Positions 25,348 to 35,953 of a DNA stretch of 64,000 bases are shown here, in pieces. Position numbers and translations under genes: made by a program. Positions within the stretch are counted from its first letter, which is position 1, and every line of letters begins with the position of its first letter. The notes beneath the pieces were generated by a model. That model was not told the origin of the DNA. It made no database searches and worked only from the letters and a program-made list of their open reading frames with translations. This stretch comes from CAYMPH01 sp964529415 (lineage in GTDB: Bacteria > Spirochaetota > UBA4802 > UBA5550). The stretch is from assembly GCA_964529415.1 (NCBI GenBank), contig CAZGWD010000008.1, forward strand, positions 124,001 to 188,000. Reading direction: 5' to 3'.

Positions 25348-26907
25348 TTAAATCTTTGTTTCGTCTTTTTCCTGGAGGGTGTCTGCGAGAGTTTTTAATT
25401 CCGTGGCGCTTTCCCGCAGATTATTCGTTGACTCTGTGTTGTCCTGCAGCATTTTATTGAAATTTTCAATTGATTTAACTATATCTGCAATTGCTGATTC
25501 CTGCTCGTTCATTGCAGTTTCAATTACTTCTGATTTATTCATTACTAATTCAGCTCTTTTATTCATGTCTTCTTTTATGCTTTTCTGCTTTTTCATCTGC
25601 TCGAGAGCCTGAACTGATTTATCCTGCAGATGTGTAATGTTCTGTAGAAGTGAATTTATAAAGCCAATAATTTCTACAATGTTTTTATTTCCCTCATCAA
25701 CATCCTTTTTGTTTTTTTCAACCAGGCCGGATATAAGTTTAAGATCATGGCTTGAGTGATCTGCGAGCTTGCCGATCTCCTCTGCAACAACAGCAAAGCC
25801 CCGGCCGTAAGTACCGGCGCGTGCAGCTTCAATGGTTGCATTAAGTGAAAGAAGATTGATCTTATCAAAAAAATCCTCCATTACTGTTACCACTGATAAA
25901 ATTTCACTTGAATTATCCGATATTTTTTTATTTGAGCTTTCAAGCCTTGATGATGTGCTTTCGCCGTTTTTTGCCTGTTTCAGAACTGAAACAAATATTC
26001 CGGATATATCGTTGCCGTACTCAACAAGCTGGTCAACTGAAAGTGCCAGCACATCGAAGCTTTTAAAAAGCTCGCGGATTGAATCATTCTGTTCTTTTGA
26101 AGCGAATGTAACATTCGTGGTGTTTGCGGAGATCTCTTCCATCGTTGCAGCCAGTTCTTCAAATGTAGCAGCCTGGCTCTGAAAACTGTCGGAGAAGCTT
26201 TCAACAACATCAGATGTGACATGAATTGATTCATTGAGTTTTAAAAATGTCTTGTTCATTATGGCATTAAGTCCGCTCAGCCGTTTGTTCTGCTCTTCAT
26301 TTTTTCTGGATTCATTAACTGTTATATCAAGGGCTTTGTTTAATATCCAGCTTGCAGTTATGCCTATAGCATAAGTCCCGATCAGTGTAACAAGTCCGTC
26401 TATTAGAGATGTTTTTATTGTTTCAGCCACTAAACCCTGTGCAGCGGGAATTGCTATTAAATAAAAGTAGCCTATATGAGCTCCGATAAAGGCTATCAGC
26501 ATTATGGTTGTAAGAAACATTGAACAGAAGAGAGATGCATATGCAATATCCATCATCATGAAATATGCAAGGGATACTCCGGCAAGGTGAGGGGGTTTAG
26601 ATATAAATCCTGCAATTGCGAGAATGGCCGTAAAAACAGCGAATAAATTAAGCCCTCCCTGAACTCTCCCTGTTTTTAATATTATCAGCATGAGTATTGT
26701 GGTTGATATTGCACTTGCTGTTAAAGTTAATACATTTTTTGCAGTGTCAGGGGATAGTATAAGTGTAGCTGCGCTCAAAATGAGCATCAGGATTATAAAA
26801 ATAATATTTACAAGCATAAGAAACTGGCCTTTTTTATAAAGGACAAAATTGCTTTCATTTACTTTGCTTAGAAAAAATTTATTAATGCTGCGGAATAATG
26901 TTTTCAT
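25348..26907 (-). CDS. Methyl-accepting chemotaxis-like protein with six-helix membrane domain
   Basis: 519 residues. About six membrane helices lie at 28-205, with little periplasmic sequence, then a coiled-coil signalling domain. The hairpin tip reads INLLSLNATIEAARAGTYGRGFAVVAEEIGKLAD, close to the consensus chemoreceptor tip that contacts CheA/CheW. No HAMP is obvious. Such transducers sense membrane state, energy or small ligands. No che genes are nearby. Confidence 0.9.
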   Translation of the reverse strand: MKTLFRSINKFFLSKVNESNFVLYKKGQFLMLVNIIFIILMLILSAATLILSPDTAKNVLTLTASAISTTILMLIILKTGRVQGGLNLFAVFTAILAIAGFISKPPHLAGVSLAYFMMMDIAYASLFCSMFLTTIMLIAFIGAHIGYFYLIAIPAAQGLVAETIKTSLIDGLVTLIGTYAIGITASWILNKALDITVNESRKNEEQNKRLSGLNAIMNKTFLKLNESIHVTSDVVESFSDSFQSQAATFEELAATMEEISANTTNVTFASKEQNDSIRELFKSFDVLALSVDQLVEYGNDISGIFVSVLKQAKNGESTSSRLESSNKKISDNSSEILSVVTVMEDFFDKINLLSLNATIEAARAGTYGRGFAVVAEEIGKLADHSSHDLKLISGLVEKNKKDVDEGNKNIVEIIGFINSLLQNITHLQDKSVQALEQMKKQKSIKEDMNKRAELVMNKSEVIETAMNEQESAIADIVKSIENFNKMLQDNTESTNNLRESATELKTLADTLQEKDETKI

Positions 26908-27073
26908 TATGCGGAATTCCTTTAAAAATTACCAGCTAATCAGAAATAATAATCATTTATAATATTATAGTGGAATACACCAATAATGGATTTCCGCTTA
27001 AGTAATTGCAAGAACTTATTTACTATAAAGTGCGGATGAAAAGTTTCAATGAATTTTTACATGTGTTGTTTCT

Positions 27074-27568
27074 TTAAGAAATAAGACCTTTTCTGATTAA
27101 AACATCACGGACTGCAGGGCCGGTACCCATTGGCCACGGCCTTAATTTTTCAAAAGGTATGATTTTTGTTTCAGAGATTTCATCGTTAAGAACAATTGAC
27201 CCTGTGCATTTTAAATAATATGCCATGATGATCTGATTTTTTTCTTTAAAAGCATACAGCCCGATATAATTCAATTCTGATGTATCGAGACCGAGCTCCT
27301 CTTTTACTTCGCGTTTCACCGCATCTTCAGGAGTTTCCCCCTTTTCAAGAAAGCCTGTAACAAGCGCAAAAATATTTTCCGGCCACATTGTGTTGCGCGC
27401 GAGAAGAGCTTTGCCTTCATACTCAACAACTGCAGCTACTACAGGCAAAGGGTTGTCCCAGAAAACATATGAACAGCCCGCTGAAGTGCATTTCAGTCTT
27501 TCTTTACCGTCAATTATTTCTGCAGCAAGACCTGATCCGCATAATGAACAGAATTTATATTCTTCCAT
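27074..27568 (-). CDS. Nudix hydrolase with N-terminal zinc ribbon (NudC-like)
   Basis: 164 residues. A zinc ribbon (CSLCG at about 7-11 and CTSAGC) precedes a Nudix domain with the complete box G-x5-E-x7-REV-x-EELG-L: GFLEKGETPEDAVKREVKEE. The ribbon plus Nudix order resembles NADH pyrophosphatase NudC, but the long N-terminal NudC domain is missing. Likely substrate: a nucleoside diphosphate derivative. GGAG lies nine bases before the ATG. Confidence 0.9.
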   Translation of the reverse strand: MEEYKFCSLCGSGLAAEIIDGKERLKCTSAGCSYVFWDNPLPVVAAVVEYEGKALLARNTMWPENIFALVTGFLEKGETPEDAVKREVKEELGLDTSELNYIGLYAFKEKNQIIMAYYLKCTGSIVLNDEISETKIIPFEKLRPWPMGTGPAVRDVLIRKGLIS

Positions 27569-27710
27569 GAAAATATCTCCATAATAAAAAAATAATATTG
27601 CAGAAGTGATATGAATATAGCATTATTGTTTTATAATCAATATATTTTTATTATACAACATTGTATTTTTTTTATAATAAATTAATAGATTCAAATATTA
27701 AGGAAATTAT

Positions 27711-29051
27711 ATGAACAGCAAAGAATCATTAAAGAAAATCAGGAAAAGATTGGTCACTTTTAAAAATGACCTGGACCGGGAAATTGAAACAACAATCATG
27801 AGAAGCGACAGGCTGCGTTCTGCAATACTTGGTTCAATATTTTTTTTACTTGCGGTAATCCTGTCCGGCTTAACACTTTTATTCCCTGCAGCAATGAAGT
27901 ATGTATTGGGAGATCGCTTTATTCCTGATATTCAAATCCCTGTTATATTTTTATTCGGGTTGTATGAGTTTGGTTATAGATTTTTTATCGGGTTTTTTGC
28001 TGATAAGGGTTTGAAATTTCCGATACCTCCGCGGTATGGAAATGCTTTTATAGAATTAACATTTCCGACCCTGGTTCTCTATACTATATCTTTGAATTAT
28101 TCTTCATCCATAGCTATGTCAACTCCTGTACTTATGGCATATCTTCTTATCATTATGATATCAACTTTAAGGCTTGATCCGGTTTTGTCTTTTGTCAGCG
28201 GATTCTTCGGAGCGTTACAATATCTTTTCCTTTGCGGTTTTCTTGGACTATTAACTTTTAAACTGTCATATGCAACACCACTTGAAGTTCCTTACATCCA
28301 TTTCTCAAGAGCATTTTTTATAATCATGTCAGGGGTTGTTGTTTCTTTTATTGCCTATCAGATTAATGGCCGACTGATAAAACTGATAAAATTCCGGGAG
28401 GAAAAAAATAAAATAGCATCAATATTCGGTCAGCATGTATCACCTGCTGTTATGGAAAAACTTCTGGCTCAAAAATCTGAAATGGCAAGCGAGATGCGTC
28501 ATGTGTGCGTTATGTTTCTTGATATCAGAAATTTTACTTCATTCTCGCAGAAGAGAGAACCTGAATATGTGGTTGAATATTTAAACCAGCTTTTTGATTT
28601 CATGATAGATATAGTTAATGACAACCATGGAGTTATAAATAAATTTCTTGGAGACGGTTTCATGGCTGTTTTCGGGGCTCCGGTTACAGGCGGCGAAGAC
28701 GTCCGTAATGCTGTGCGTGCTTCCATTCAGATATTAAACCAGCTTGAAATAGAAGTTGAATCAGGCCGGATTATACCCACGAAAATAGGTATAGGTCTTC
28801 ACTCGGGAGATGCAATTACCGGAAATGTCGGTTCAAAAATCCGGCGTGAATATACGGTTATCGGTGATGTTGTAAATCTTGCATCAAGAATTGAACAGCT
28901 TAATAAACAGTTCAAGTCGAGCATGCTTGTTTCAGATTCTGTAATTAAATCTGCAGGAATTGATATGCCGGAACTGATGAAAGTTAAATCGCTCGGGCCT
29001 GTTGCTGTTAAAGGAAGAGATCAGGAAGTGGAAATTTTTCAGGTGGTCTAA
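27711..29051 (+). CDS. Membrane class III adenylate/guanylate cyclase
   Basis: 446 residues. An amphipathic N-terminus, then six membrane helices (about 38-220), then the cyclase domain (about 250-446): VMFLDIRNFTSFSQ and KFLGDGFMAVFGAP supply the two metal Asp, and EYTVIGDVVNLASRIEQLN the Asp, Asn and Arg of the active site. Lys before FLGD and Asp in VIGD fit ATP as substrate. It is a second cyclase gene within 6 kb, unlike the first in its sensor. AAGGAAATTAT precedes the ATG. Confidence 0.92.
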   Translation: MNSKESLKKIRKRLVTFKNDLDREIETTIMRSDRLRSAILGSIFFLLAVILSGLTLLFPAAMKYVLGDRFIPDIQIPVIFLFGLYEFGYRFFIGFFADKGLKFPIPPRYGNAFIELTFPTLVLYTISLNYSSSIAMSTPVLMAYLLIIMISTLRLDPVLSFVSGFFGALQYLFLCGFLGLLTFKLSYATPLEVPYIHFSRAFFIIMSGVVVSFIAYQINGRLIKLIKFREEKNKIASIFGQHVSPAVMEKLLAQKSEMASEMRHVCVMFLDIRNFTSFSQKREPEYVVEYLNQLFDFMIDIVNDNHGVINKFLGDGFMAVFGAPVTGGEDVRNAVRASIQILNQLEIEVESGRIIPTKIGIGLHSGDAITGNVGSKIRREYTVIGDVVNLASRIEQLNKQFKSSMLVSDSVIKSAGIDMPELMKVKSLGPVAVKGRDQEVEIFQVV

Positions 29052-29165
29052 GTTTATTACGGATGCCTGAAAATGAACAATATCATCTCATTCCTTGTGT
29101 GTGTATTTTTATGGAGTCCAGAATATTTTTTCTGAAGATACTGTTTTTAAAGCCTCTTCCGGTTA

Positions 29166-32100
29166 TTATATTTCCTTATCACCGAAATCGCACACGAGCA
29201 TAGTTACGTCATCCTGGAGATTCACGCTTTTTGTGAAATCAATAACAGTCCTGTAAATCATATCACATAGAGCTTCCGGTGAATTTGAAATATCCGACAG
29301 TTCCTTGATTAGGGAGCAATAGTGTTTGTCATTTGTTCCGAGCATTTCTCTGTCCGAATTAGATGCTTCTGTAATGCCGTCTGTATAAAGTAATATGCGG
29401 TCACCTTTTGCCAGTGTGATGATTTCATTGATCGAATTTGAAGAGATGAAATCTGTTATTAATCTTCCGCTGCCTGTACTCATGCCTGCATTGCCGTTTT
29501 TTCTCAGCAGTATCAGTTTGGGGTGACCTGCAGACGAAACAGTGAGCATGCCGTTTTTTAAATCTATGGTGCATAGACATGCTGTGAAAAAATTTCCTCC
29601 AAGCTTGCCTGTGAGAAAATTCTGCATTTTTGTAAATATAATAGAAGGGTCGTCAATGAAATCCTCCCAGTAAAAATCCAGCGCAGCGCTGATGATGGAG
29701 GCTGTCATGGCAGCAGGCACACCGTGACCGGAAACATCGCAGATAAACAGCCCCAGTTTTTCCGCATCCGGCAGATATTTGATATTTACGAAATCCCCGC
29801 CCACGCCCATCATCGGGGCATATTTAAACGCAATGTGCGCGTTTTTGATATCCGGTACAGAACTTGGCAGAAGAGACTGCTGAATATTCTTTGCCATCTC
29901 AATTTCTCGGTCCATTGCCGCTTTTTCTGTTTCGACTGATATAAGACGGGCATTTTCAAGAGATATGGCAGCCTGAGCGGATAAAACAGCGAGAAGCTCA
30001 ACCCTTTCCGGTGTAAATGCTCCTGAAGATAAATTATTTTCTAAATAAAGAATTCCGGCAATTTTGCCTTTCTCCGTAATAGGCGCACACAGGAGTGATC
30101 TTATTTTGTTTTTCATAATATAGGGATCAGTTGTAAATGCGCCGTTTAATGATGCATCATCAAGTACGAGGTTCTGGCTGGTTCTTATAATATAATTAAT
30201 TATTGAATATGGAATTTTGCAATCTGAAACTCCGGAATTTTCTGAAGGTGCGCAGTCTTCAATCAGGACGGACTGCAGAACTTTAATTTTACCTCCGGCT
30301 GTTCCCTCTGCTTCCACAAAGAATTTACCATCCTTTTCCATAATCATCATACCGCGCCCAGCACCCGCGTTTTCCATTGCAAATCCCAGCATTTTTTTCA
30401 ATAACCTGTCCAGATGTATTTCGCTGGCCAGCACCTGGGAGGCTTTTATAACAGTAGTTATATCGAGAGAGTTGGTTGTGCTGCCGGATGATAAGGTGGA
30501 ATCCGCATCATTCATGATTCTTCTGACAGAAAAGGATTCCTGAATGAAATCCGGATATTTTTCTTCCAATTGATTGACTTTTGCAAGAGCGCCCCATTTT
30601 GTATAGCAGCGCAGGGCATCAGTCATGTAAGTTGCTGCAATTTTAGACAGACCTCTATCCATATAAAAAAATGCAGCCCGCTCACAAGCCAAGGCTTCTT
30701 CATTGGTATATTCATTTTCATGCGCACCATATATTGATAAATCATATTGTATCTCAGCCTGCAGATAATCTCCTTTTATGCGGGCAATTTCTGCAAGAAC
30801 AAGATCTGCTTTATGCTGGTGGTTCATAGGTGCATGCATTGCCCATTTTTTCAGTTTTTTTAAATTCTTCCTGGCTTTTTTCATAAATCGGGCTTTTTCT
30901 CTTCCTGAAGCAGAATCGCAAAGAGCGATGCAAATGAGAGAATCATAAAAGTAGAATAATGCAGTACCGAGCTGACCCACCATTGAGGATAAGTTCTTTT
31001 CGCAGATATTAGTATATGATAATGCATTTTCGTATTCATTGAATAAATAATAAAGAATGGATTTATTGAGATAATAGGCTGAAATAGCTGTTTGATCAGC
31101 TGCGGCTATGTGCTTCTGCAGCATTTCTTCTTCGTCGTATATGGGACCTTTCAGGTTATATGGATCGTTTTCACTTTGAAGATTAATCATAATCTGATTG
31201 TACATGCATAAAATATGAAGCTGCGAATTCTGTTTTAATGATGCAGCTAAATTAATGTATGATTCTGTTTCGCGCCTGTGATTTGAAATTTCTTTTCCTA
31301 TAAGATACCCGTAAGCGCAATAGGACATACTGTGGTGAAAAGCAAATTCCAGATCGCCTGTTTCAAGAGCGGCCTTGTAGCCTTCAAGGCATCCGGATAA
31401 AGTTTTATTTACATGCTCTTTCCAGTGGCGGATGAAAACATTGAATGTCAAGCCTGTGCGTGCTTTCTGATCCTGTACATCAAGTTTATCAAGGAGCCTT
31501 TGCGACATTCTGCCAAAAGCATATCCATCTTCGATATTTCCAATGCTGCATAGTATAAGACCATAACCTGCATATGCATATGGAGAGTAGGGGTTATTGC
31601 CGTATTTCAGGGACAGATTGACGAATTTAAAAACTGTAAGCGGGAAAAGTTCCGGCTTTCCCCAGTAAACTGAAGAACTGATTCCGTTTAGAAGGCGTAA
31701 TGCGAGTAATATTTTTGAAGCTTTTATAACAGGCTGATTGTAAATCTCATTTGTGCTCCTGCCAATAAGCGAGAACCTGATTTTTATAAGGCTAGCCAGC
31801 AGGTGTATTGTTTTTGGTTTGTCCGGAAACTTAATGTTGAAAAATTTCAGCGAATCCATACCAACAGATATGGCATCAAGAAGTTTGTTCTGCGCTATAA
31901 ATTTATGAATAAGAGATTCATAAATCCGCGCTTTGTCAAAGATGTCCTTTGAATTCGCAAGCACTGCATCAGCATAAATATTGAGCTCGCTAAATTCTGT
32001 GCAGAGATACGCAGCCTCAGCTGCTTCGGAATAAAGTGAAAGTGAAAAATCATACCATTTTTTCCAGCAGTAATTTTCATCATTTTTTATTGCACCTCCG

Positions 32101-34433
32101 TCTTCGTGATTCGGCTTGTTAATAAGTTCAATTCCTGTCTTGATATAATGTAAAGCAGATCTGTACGCAGATGACATCTTGGCTTTTATCCCTGCCTGAA
32201 GGTTCAGCTTTGCAAGTTCCAGGCGTTCATCTTCAGTGTACAGCAGATTCCTGCCTTCATTGAGCTGGTTTACGATATAAAGAATTTTTTCGTTGAGTTC
32301 ATTTTTTTCAGTTTTCTGAAGCAAAAGTCTACCGATTCGCGTGTGCATCATGGATTTCTCCAGCTGCGGAATCAGTGAATATGCAGCTTCCTGAATGCGG
32401 TCATGATAAAATGTGTATTTCTGGCCCTGCGGTACAATTAAACCTTCATTGATGGCGCTTGATAAATAGGATAATGCATTGTCTATTGAAATATTCTGTA
32501 TCATGGATAAAGTCACAAGGTCAAACCAGCTGCCGATGCAGGCTGCTATTTTCAATGAGTCGCGCGACTGCGCGGGCAGTCTTGAAATCTGATCTGCCAT
32601 TAGTTCCACAACATTATCCGTAACTCGCATTGCTGCAATTTTTTCAATACTCCATGACCATCCGACCCTGCTTCCTTTTTCTCTATGCAGCTGATCAACA
32701 GGGGCAAGGGTGATAATTTTTTCATCATAGAGAGTTTTCAGGAACTGGTTTATGAAAAAAGGATTTCCGATTGTTTTTTTATGAATCAGCTCGGCAAGGA
32801 GCATCGTAATATCTTCATCGCTTCGTAAAAAATTTGATAAAAGCTGATTAACGGCTGTTGTATCAAGAGGTTCAAGTGAAATTATATTAAGTCCGATATT
32901 TTCTTTTCGAATCTCATCAATCATAAGCATTAGAGGATGCGCTGCGAAAACATCATTGTCCCTGTATGAGCCTATGAAAAAAATGTACCGCAGCTCCTGA
33001 TCGATCAAAATGTTTCTGATAAGCGCAAGGCTCGCGAGATCCGCCCATTGCAGATCATCAAGAAATATAACAAGCGGATGTTCCTCTCTTGCAAAAATGC
33101 GGACAAAATTATTAAAGACAAGTATGAACCTGTTGTTGGATTCATCCGGTCCGAGAACCGGAACAGGGGGCTGTTTACCTATGATAAGTTCCATAGCAGG
33201 AATGATATCTGTTATGATCCTGCCGTTGGGGCCGAGGCATCCCATTAGCAGATTTTTCCATTCACTGATTCTTTCGCGGTTTTCTGTCAGAATCTGCTGT
33301 GCTAAGCCTGCGAAAGCCTGTATCACCGCACTGTATGGAACATCCTTGCGGAACTGATCGTATTTTCCAGAAATGAGATAGCCCTTTCTGCCAGCCATTG
33401 GTTTGTTTATTTCATTTATGAGAGCGGATTTTCCTATGCCGGGATTTCCTTTGACAAGAGTAATTTCATTCTTCCCGTTCTGGCAAACCCGTTCAAATGC
33501 TTCCATTATCATCCGGATTTCATTTTCCCGGCCGAAGAACTTCTGCGGTATATTGAAAGTTATGGATGTGTCGCTGCCTGCAAGATCGAAATTTTCTATG
33601 AACCCGGTTTTGATATATTGACTCAGACATTCATTCAAATCGGCCATAAGCCCAAAGGCATTCTGGTAGCGCTCTTCGGCATTTTTCAGAAGAAGTTTCA
33701 TAATGATGTCTGATATGGTTTCAGGAATTGATTTATCGCGCAGGCACGGCGGCTCAGGTTTGCGCGCAATATGCGCGTAAATGACTTCCATCGGATCTTG
33801 AAATATGAAAGGCGCTTCGCCTGTCAGCATTTCATAAAAAGTCACGCCAAGCGAGTAGAGGTCGCTCCTGTAATCAACCGGCCGGTTCATGCGCCCTGTC
33901 TGTTCCGGGGACATATATATCAGGGTGCCTTCAATAACATTAGGATCGTAAATTTCCTCATTATCATGCGTTATTACGCTCGATATACCGAAGTCTGAAA
34001 TTTTAATTAAGTTTTTTTCAAGATTAATAAGGATATTTTGCGGTTTAATATCTTTATGAATGATATTTTTCATGTGGAGATTACCGAGCGTTGATGCCAG
34101 GCTGATCGCCATTTTTAAAAATGGAACTATTTCAAGATGCGCCGAGCGGATTAAACTTTTAAGCTGGATTCCGCTGAAATCCTCCAGCACCAGAGCTATC
34201 TCATCATCCAGATCAATGCAGTCATAAACTTTTATGACGCCTTCATCATCAATGCTCCTGATTATATCGTATTCCTGGCGGAACCGTGCTATATCTATTT
34301 GAGAAGATCTGTTTTTCTTCAGTTTTTTTATTACATATGCAGTTTCATCATCATCTCTTCGTGCTCTATAGACAATCGATGAAGCAGTTTCATTCAGGAT
34401 TTCTAAAATTGAATAATTTTTAATTTTTTTCAA
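29166..34433 (-). CDS. Giant Ser/Thr kinase - AAA ATPase - GAF - SpoIIE phosphatase protein
   Basis: 1755 residues. Kinase domain (about 8-270): IIHKDIKPQNILI, KISDFGISS and GTLIYMSPEQTGRMN. AAA ATPase (about 295-560): FFGRENEI, Walker A VKGNPGIGKSALI, Walker B LVIFLDDLQWAD. A long helical TPR-like part (about 700-1330) follows, then GAF (about 1360-1520) and a PP2C domain (about 1550-1750): GVGGDFVNI and DVSGHGVPAAM. This is the cyanobacterial/spirochaetal 'multi-domain kinase' type; usually it ends in a histidine kinase or a phosphatase as here. It can both phosphorylate and dephosphorylate, probably different targets. The start is TTG with GGTG five bases upstream. Soluble; no membrane helix. 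Confidence 0.92.
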   Translation of the reverse strand: MKKIKNYSILEILNETASSIVYRARRDDDETAYVIKKLKKNRSSQIDIARFRQEYDIIRSIDDEGVIKVYDCIDLDDEIALVLEDFSGIQLKSLIRSAHLEIVPFLKMAISLASTLGNLHMKNIIHKDIKPQNILINLEKNLIKISDFGISSVITHDNEEIYDPNVIEGTLIYMSPEQTGRMNRPVDYRSDLYSLGVTFYEMLTGEAPFIFQDPMEVIYAHIARKPEPPCLRDKSIPETISDIIMKLLLKNAEERYQNAFGLMADLNECLSQYIKTGFIENFDLAGSDTSITFNIPQKFFGRENEIRMIMEAFERVCQNGKNEITLVKGNPGIGKSALINEINKPMAGRKGYLISGKYDQFRKDVPYSAVIQAFAGLAQQILTENRERISEWKNLLMGCLGPNGRIITDIIPAMELIIGKQPPVPVLGPDESNNRFILVFNNFVRIFAREEHPLVIFLDDLQWADLASLALIRNILIDQELRYIFFIGSYRDNDVFAAHPLMLMIDEIRKENIGLNIISLEPLDTTAVNQLLSNFLRSDEDITMLLAELIHKKTIGNPFFINQFLKTLYDEKIITLAPVDQLHREKGSRVGWSWSIEKIAAMRVTDNVVELMADQISRLPAQSRDSLKIAACIGSWFDLVTLSMIQNISIDNALSYLSSAINEGLIVPQGQKYTFYHDRIQEAAYSLIPQLEKSMMHTRIGRLLLQKTEKNELNEKILYIVNQLNEGRNLLYTEDERLELAKLNLQAGIKAKMSSAYRSALHYIKTGIELINKPNHEDGGAIKNDENYCWKKWYDFSLSLYSEAAEAAYLCTEFSELNIYADAVLANSKDIFDKARIYESLIHKFIAQNKLLDAISVGMDSLKFFNIKFPDKPKTIHLLASLIKIRFSLIGRSTNEIYNQPVIKASKILLALRLLNGISSSVYWGKPELFPLTVFKFVNLSLKYGNNPYSPYAYAGYGLILCSIGNIEDGYAFGRMSQRLLDKLDVQDQKARTGLTFNVFIRHWKEHVNKTLSGCLEGYKAALETGDLEFAFHHSMSYCAYGYLIGKEISNHRRETESYINLAASLKQNSQLHILCMYNQIMINLQSENDPYNLKGPIYDEEEMLQKHIAAADQTAISAYYLNKSILYYLFNEYENALSYTNICEKNLSSMVGQLGTALFYFYDSLICIALCDSASGREKARFMKKARKNLKKLKKWAMHAPMNHQHKADLVLAEIARIKGDYLQAEIQYDLSIYGAHENEYTNEEALACERAAFFYMDRGLSKIAATYMTDALRCYTKWGALAKVNQLEEKYPDFIQESFSVRRIMNDADSTLSSGSTTNSLDITTVIKASQVLASEIHLDRLLKKMLGFAMENAGAGRGMMIMEKDGKFFVEAEGTAGGKIKVLQSVLIEDCAPSENSGVSDCKIPYSIINYIIRTSQNLVLDDASLNGAFTTDPYIMKNKIRSLLCAPITEKGKIAGILYLENNLSSGAFTPERVELLAVLSAQAAISLENARLISVETEKAAMDREIEMAKNIQQSLLPSSVPDIKNAHIAFKYAPMMGVGGDFVNIKYLPDAEKLGLFICDVSGHGVPAAMTASIISAALDFYWEDFIDDPSIIFTKMQNFLTGKLGGNFFTACLCTIDLKNGMLTVSSAGHPKLILLRKNGNAGMSTGSGRLITDFISSNSINEIITLAKGDRILLYTDGITEASNSDREMLGTNDKHYCSLIKELSDISNSPEALCDMIYRTVIDFTKSVNLQDDVTMLVCDFGDKEI

Positions 34434-34531
34434 GATTGCACCTTAATAGCACAATTCATGATCTTTTTGCATGAAATGTCAAGACAAAGATTTTAATTCA
34501 TTACTATAGAATTCAGTTTATATTATTACAG

Positions 34532-35620
34532 TTATTTTAAAGTAAATTCAAAAAACACCGGATAATGATCGGACCCGGTTCCGGCATCTCTGATTACATC
34601 TGATTTAACCGGAATAATTTTTTCATTATAAAAAATATGGTCTATTGAGACATATGGCTTCTCGGATGAATAGGTAAAGTATAGTTTTTCATTTTTTTTA
34701 TAACGGGCTTCCGGAATTGACATCTTAAGAGATTTCTCTGCAAGAACAATGCTGATTGTTTTATCATTGGTGTAATCTTCAGCCGGCTCGCCTTCTGGAA
34801 AATTTTTCAGTTTTGATGAATAAGAAGGAATGCTGTTGAAATCTCCAATAATAATTACAGGCTTGTCTGATATTTGTCTGTAAAGTGCAACGAGAATGCG
34901 CGCGTGTTCCTCGCGGGTTTTAACATCCCATGCCTCGAGGTGCACATTGATTACAACAATCTCGCGTCCATTGATTGAAATGACGGTCTCCTGTAAAAGC
35001 CTTTCAAGATAAAATGCATTGTAAAAAAATGAGTTGGATGCCGGTTCAGGAAGTGTATGACGTTTCTGGCTTATTATAGTATAACCAGACAATACGGCCT
35101 GGCCTGAGTTCACGCGTCCGTAATGAACTGATGGCGGCCAGTATGGAAATGGAAGATATCGCTTATTCCAGTTCGGCAGATATGCAGCATGATCCAGGCC
35201 GAGATTTCCTGAAATAATTTCCGCCTGATTTAAATTGTAGCTTCTTTCTGATTCATAATCGATCTCCTGCAGTGTGACAATGTCAGGATTTACTTTATTG
35301 AGCGCGCTGCATATAAGGGCAAGATTTTTATCATAGAAATCCTTCCCTGGTTTTAATGCGAGATTATTTGCCATGCCTGAAGCATACCCCATGTTATATG
35401 TGATAATTTTAAAACTTTGTCCGGATTTCTTTTTTTCGTTCTGCAGAGGGATTTTCCAAATGCGGCCTGTTTTGTATTCTTCCTTATTTAAAGTTTTAGA
35501 TGATGCCCAGAAGAAGAATATAACAAATGCAGCAATAATAGCAGATGTAACAGATGGAATTATAATAAGTGTTTTTTTTACACTGGCCAAATTGCTGAAG
35601 AATGAAACTGAATTTTTCAT
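34532..35620 (-). CDS. Endonuclease/exonuclease/phosphatase-family protein with N-terminal membrane anchor
   Basis: 362 residues. An N-terminal helix (LIIIPSVTSAIIAAFVIFFF) anchors it or acts as uncleaved signal. The EEP fold motifs are KIITYNMGYASG, IVTLQEIDYES, NVHLEAWD, IIGDFNSIPS and SDHYPVFFEF, giving the metal Glu, Asp, Asn and catalytic His. Membrane-linked members often cleave phosphodiester headgroups (sphingomyelinase or phosphatase type), not DNA. A palindrome lies directly before the ATG and a promoter upstream. Monocistronic. Confidence 0.87.
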   Translation of the reverse strand: MKNSVSFFSNLASVKKTLIIIPSVTSAIIAAFVIFFFWASSKTLNKEEYKTGRIWKIPLQNEKKKSGQSFKIITYNMGYASGMANNLALKPGKDFYDKNLALICSALNKVNPDIVTLQEIDYESERSYNLNQAEIISGNLGLDHAAYLPNWNKRYLPFPYWPPSVHYGRVNSGQAVLSGYTIISQKRHTLPEPASNSFFYNAFYLERLLQETVISINGREIVVINVHLEAWDVKTREEHARILVALYRQISDKPVIIIGDFNSIPSYSSKLKNFPEGEPAEDYTNDKTISIVLAEKSLKMSIPEARYKKNEKLYFTYSSEKPYVSIDHIFYNEKIIPVKSDVIRDAGTGSDHYPVFFEFTLK

Positions 35621-35622
35621 AA

Positions 35623-35693
35623 TTATAACCCGGTTATAAATAAGTTTTTTACTGCATGGGATATATTATTTTTTTTTGAATATTGTTTGTCAA
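35623..35693 (-). promoter_or_regulatory. Promoter and palindrome upstream of the EEP-family gene
   Basis: On the minus strand TTGACA (35688-35693), a 17-bp spacer and AATAAT (35665-35670). A perfect repeat TTATAACC-C-GGTTATAA (35623-35639) lies between promoter and ATG (35620), over the ribosome-binding region. The rest of the 333-bp gap up to 35953 is AT-rich and holds a 27-bp repeat at 35687-35713. Confidence 0.55.
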
Positions 35694-35713
35694 GGATTAT
35701 AGTTGATTTGACA
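35687..35713 (-). repeat. 27-bp upstream element, copy 1
   Basis: It matches the element at 38007-38033 in 25 of 27 positions. Both begin TTGTCAAG on the plus strand, so both contain the -35 TTGACA of the minus-strand gene, 67-80 bp before its ATG. It is either a shared activator site or a small dispersed repeat. Confidence 0.7.
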
Positions 35714-35953
35714 GGCATTGTTTGAAAGCAGAGAATTTTTATTCAGCATTATTTCCGGCTTATTTGCTTTAATACTACACCTGCTTTGAAATGCGCTCCG
35801 TCATTGTTATTTATCAAAAAAAATAATTCTTGTAATAATTAATATCCCGTGTATTATGATCATTCTGGTAGTAATTCGGTATCCTGCTTGTCTGAATTTA
35901 TAATTGGTATATTGAATTTAATATTTGTTAAAAAAGTATAATGGAATAATATT

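Noticed and set aside
25345..25350. Abutting stop codons of two convergent genes as regulatory overlap
   Set aside because: Tight convergence is common in compact genomes; no hairpin or conserved signal is present.
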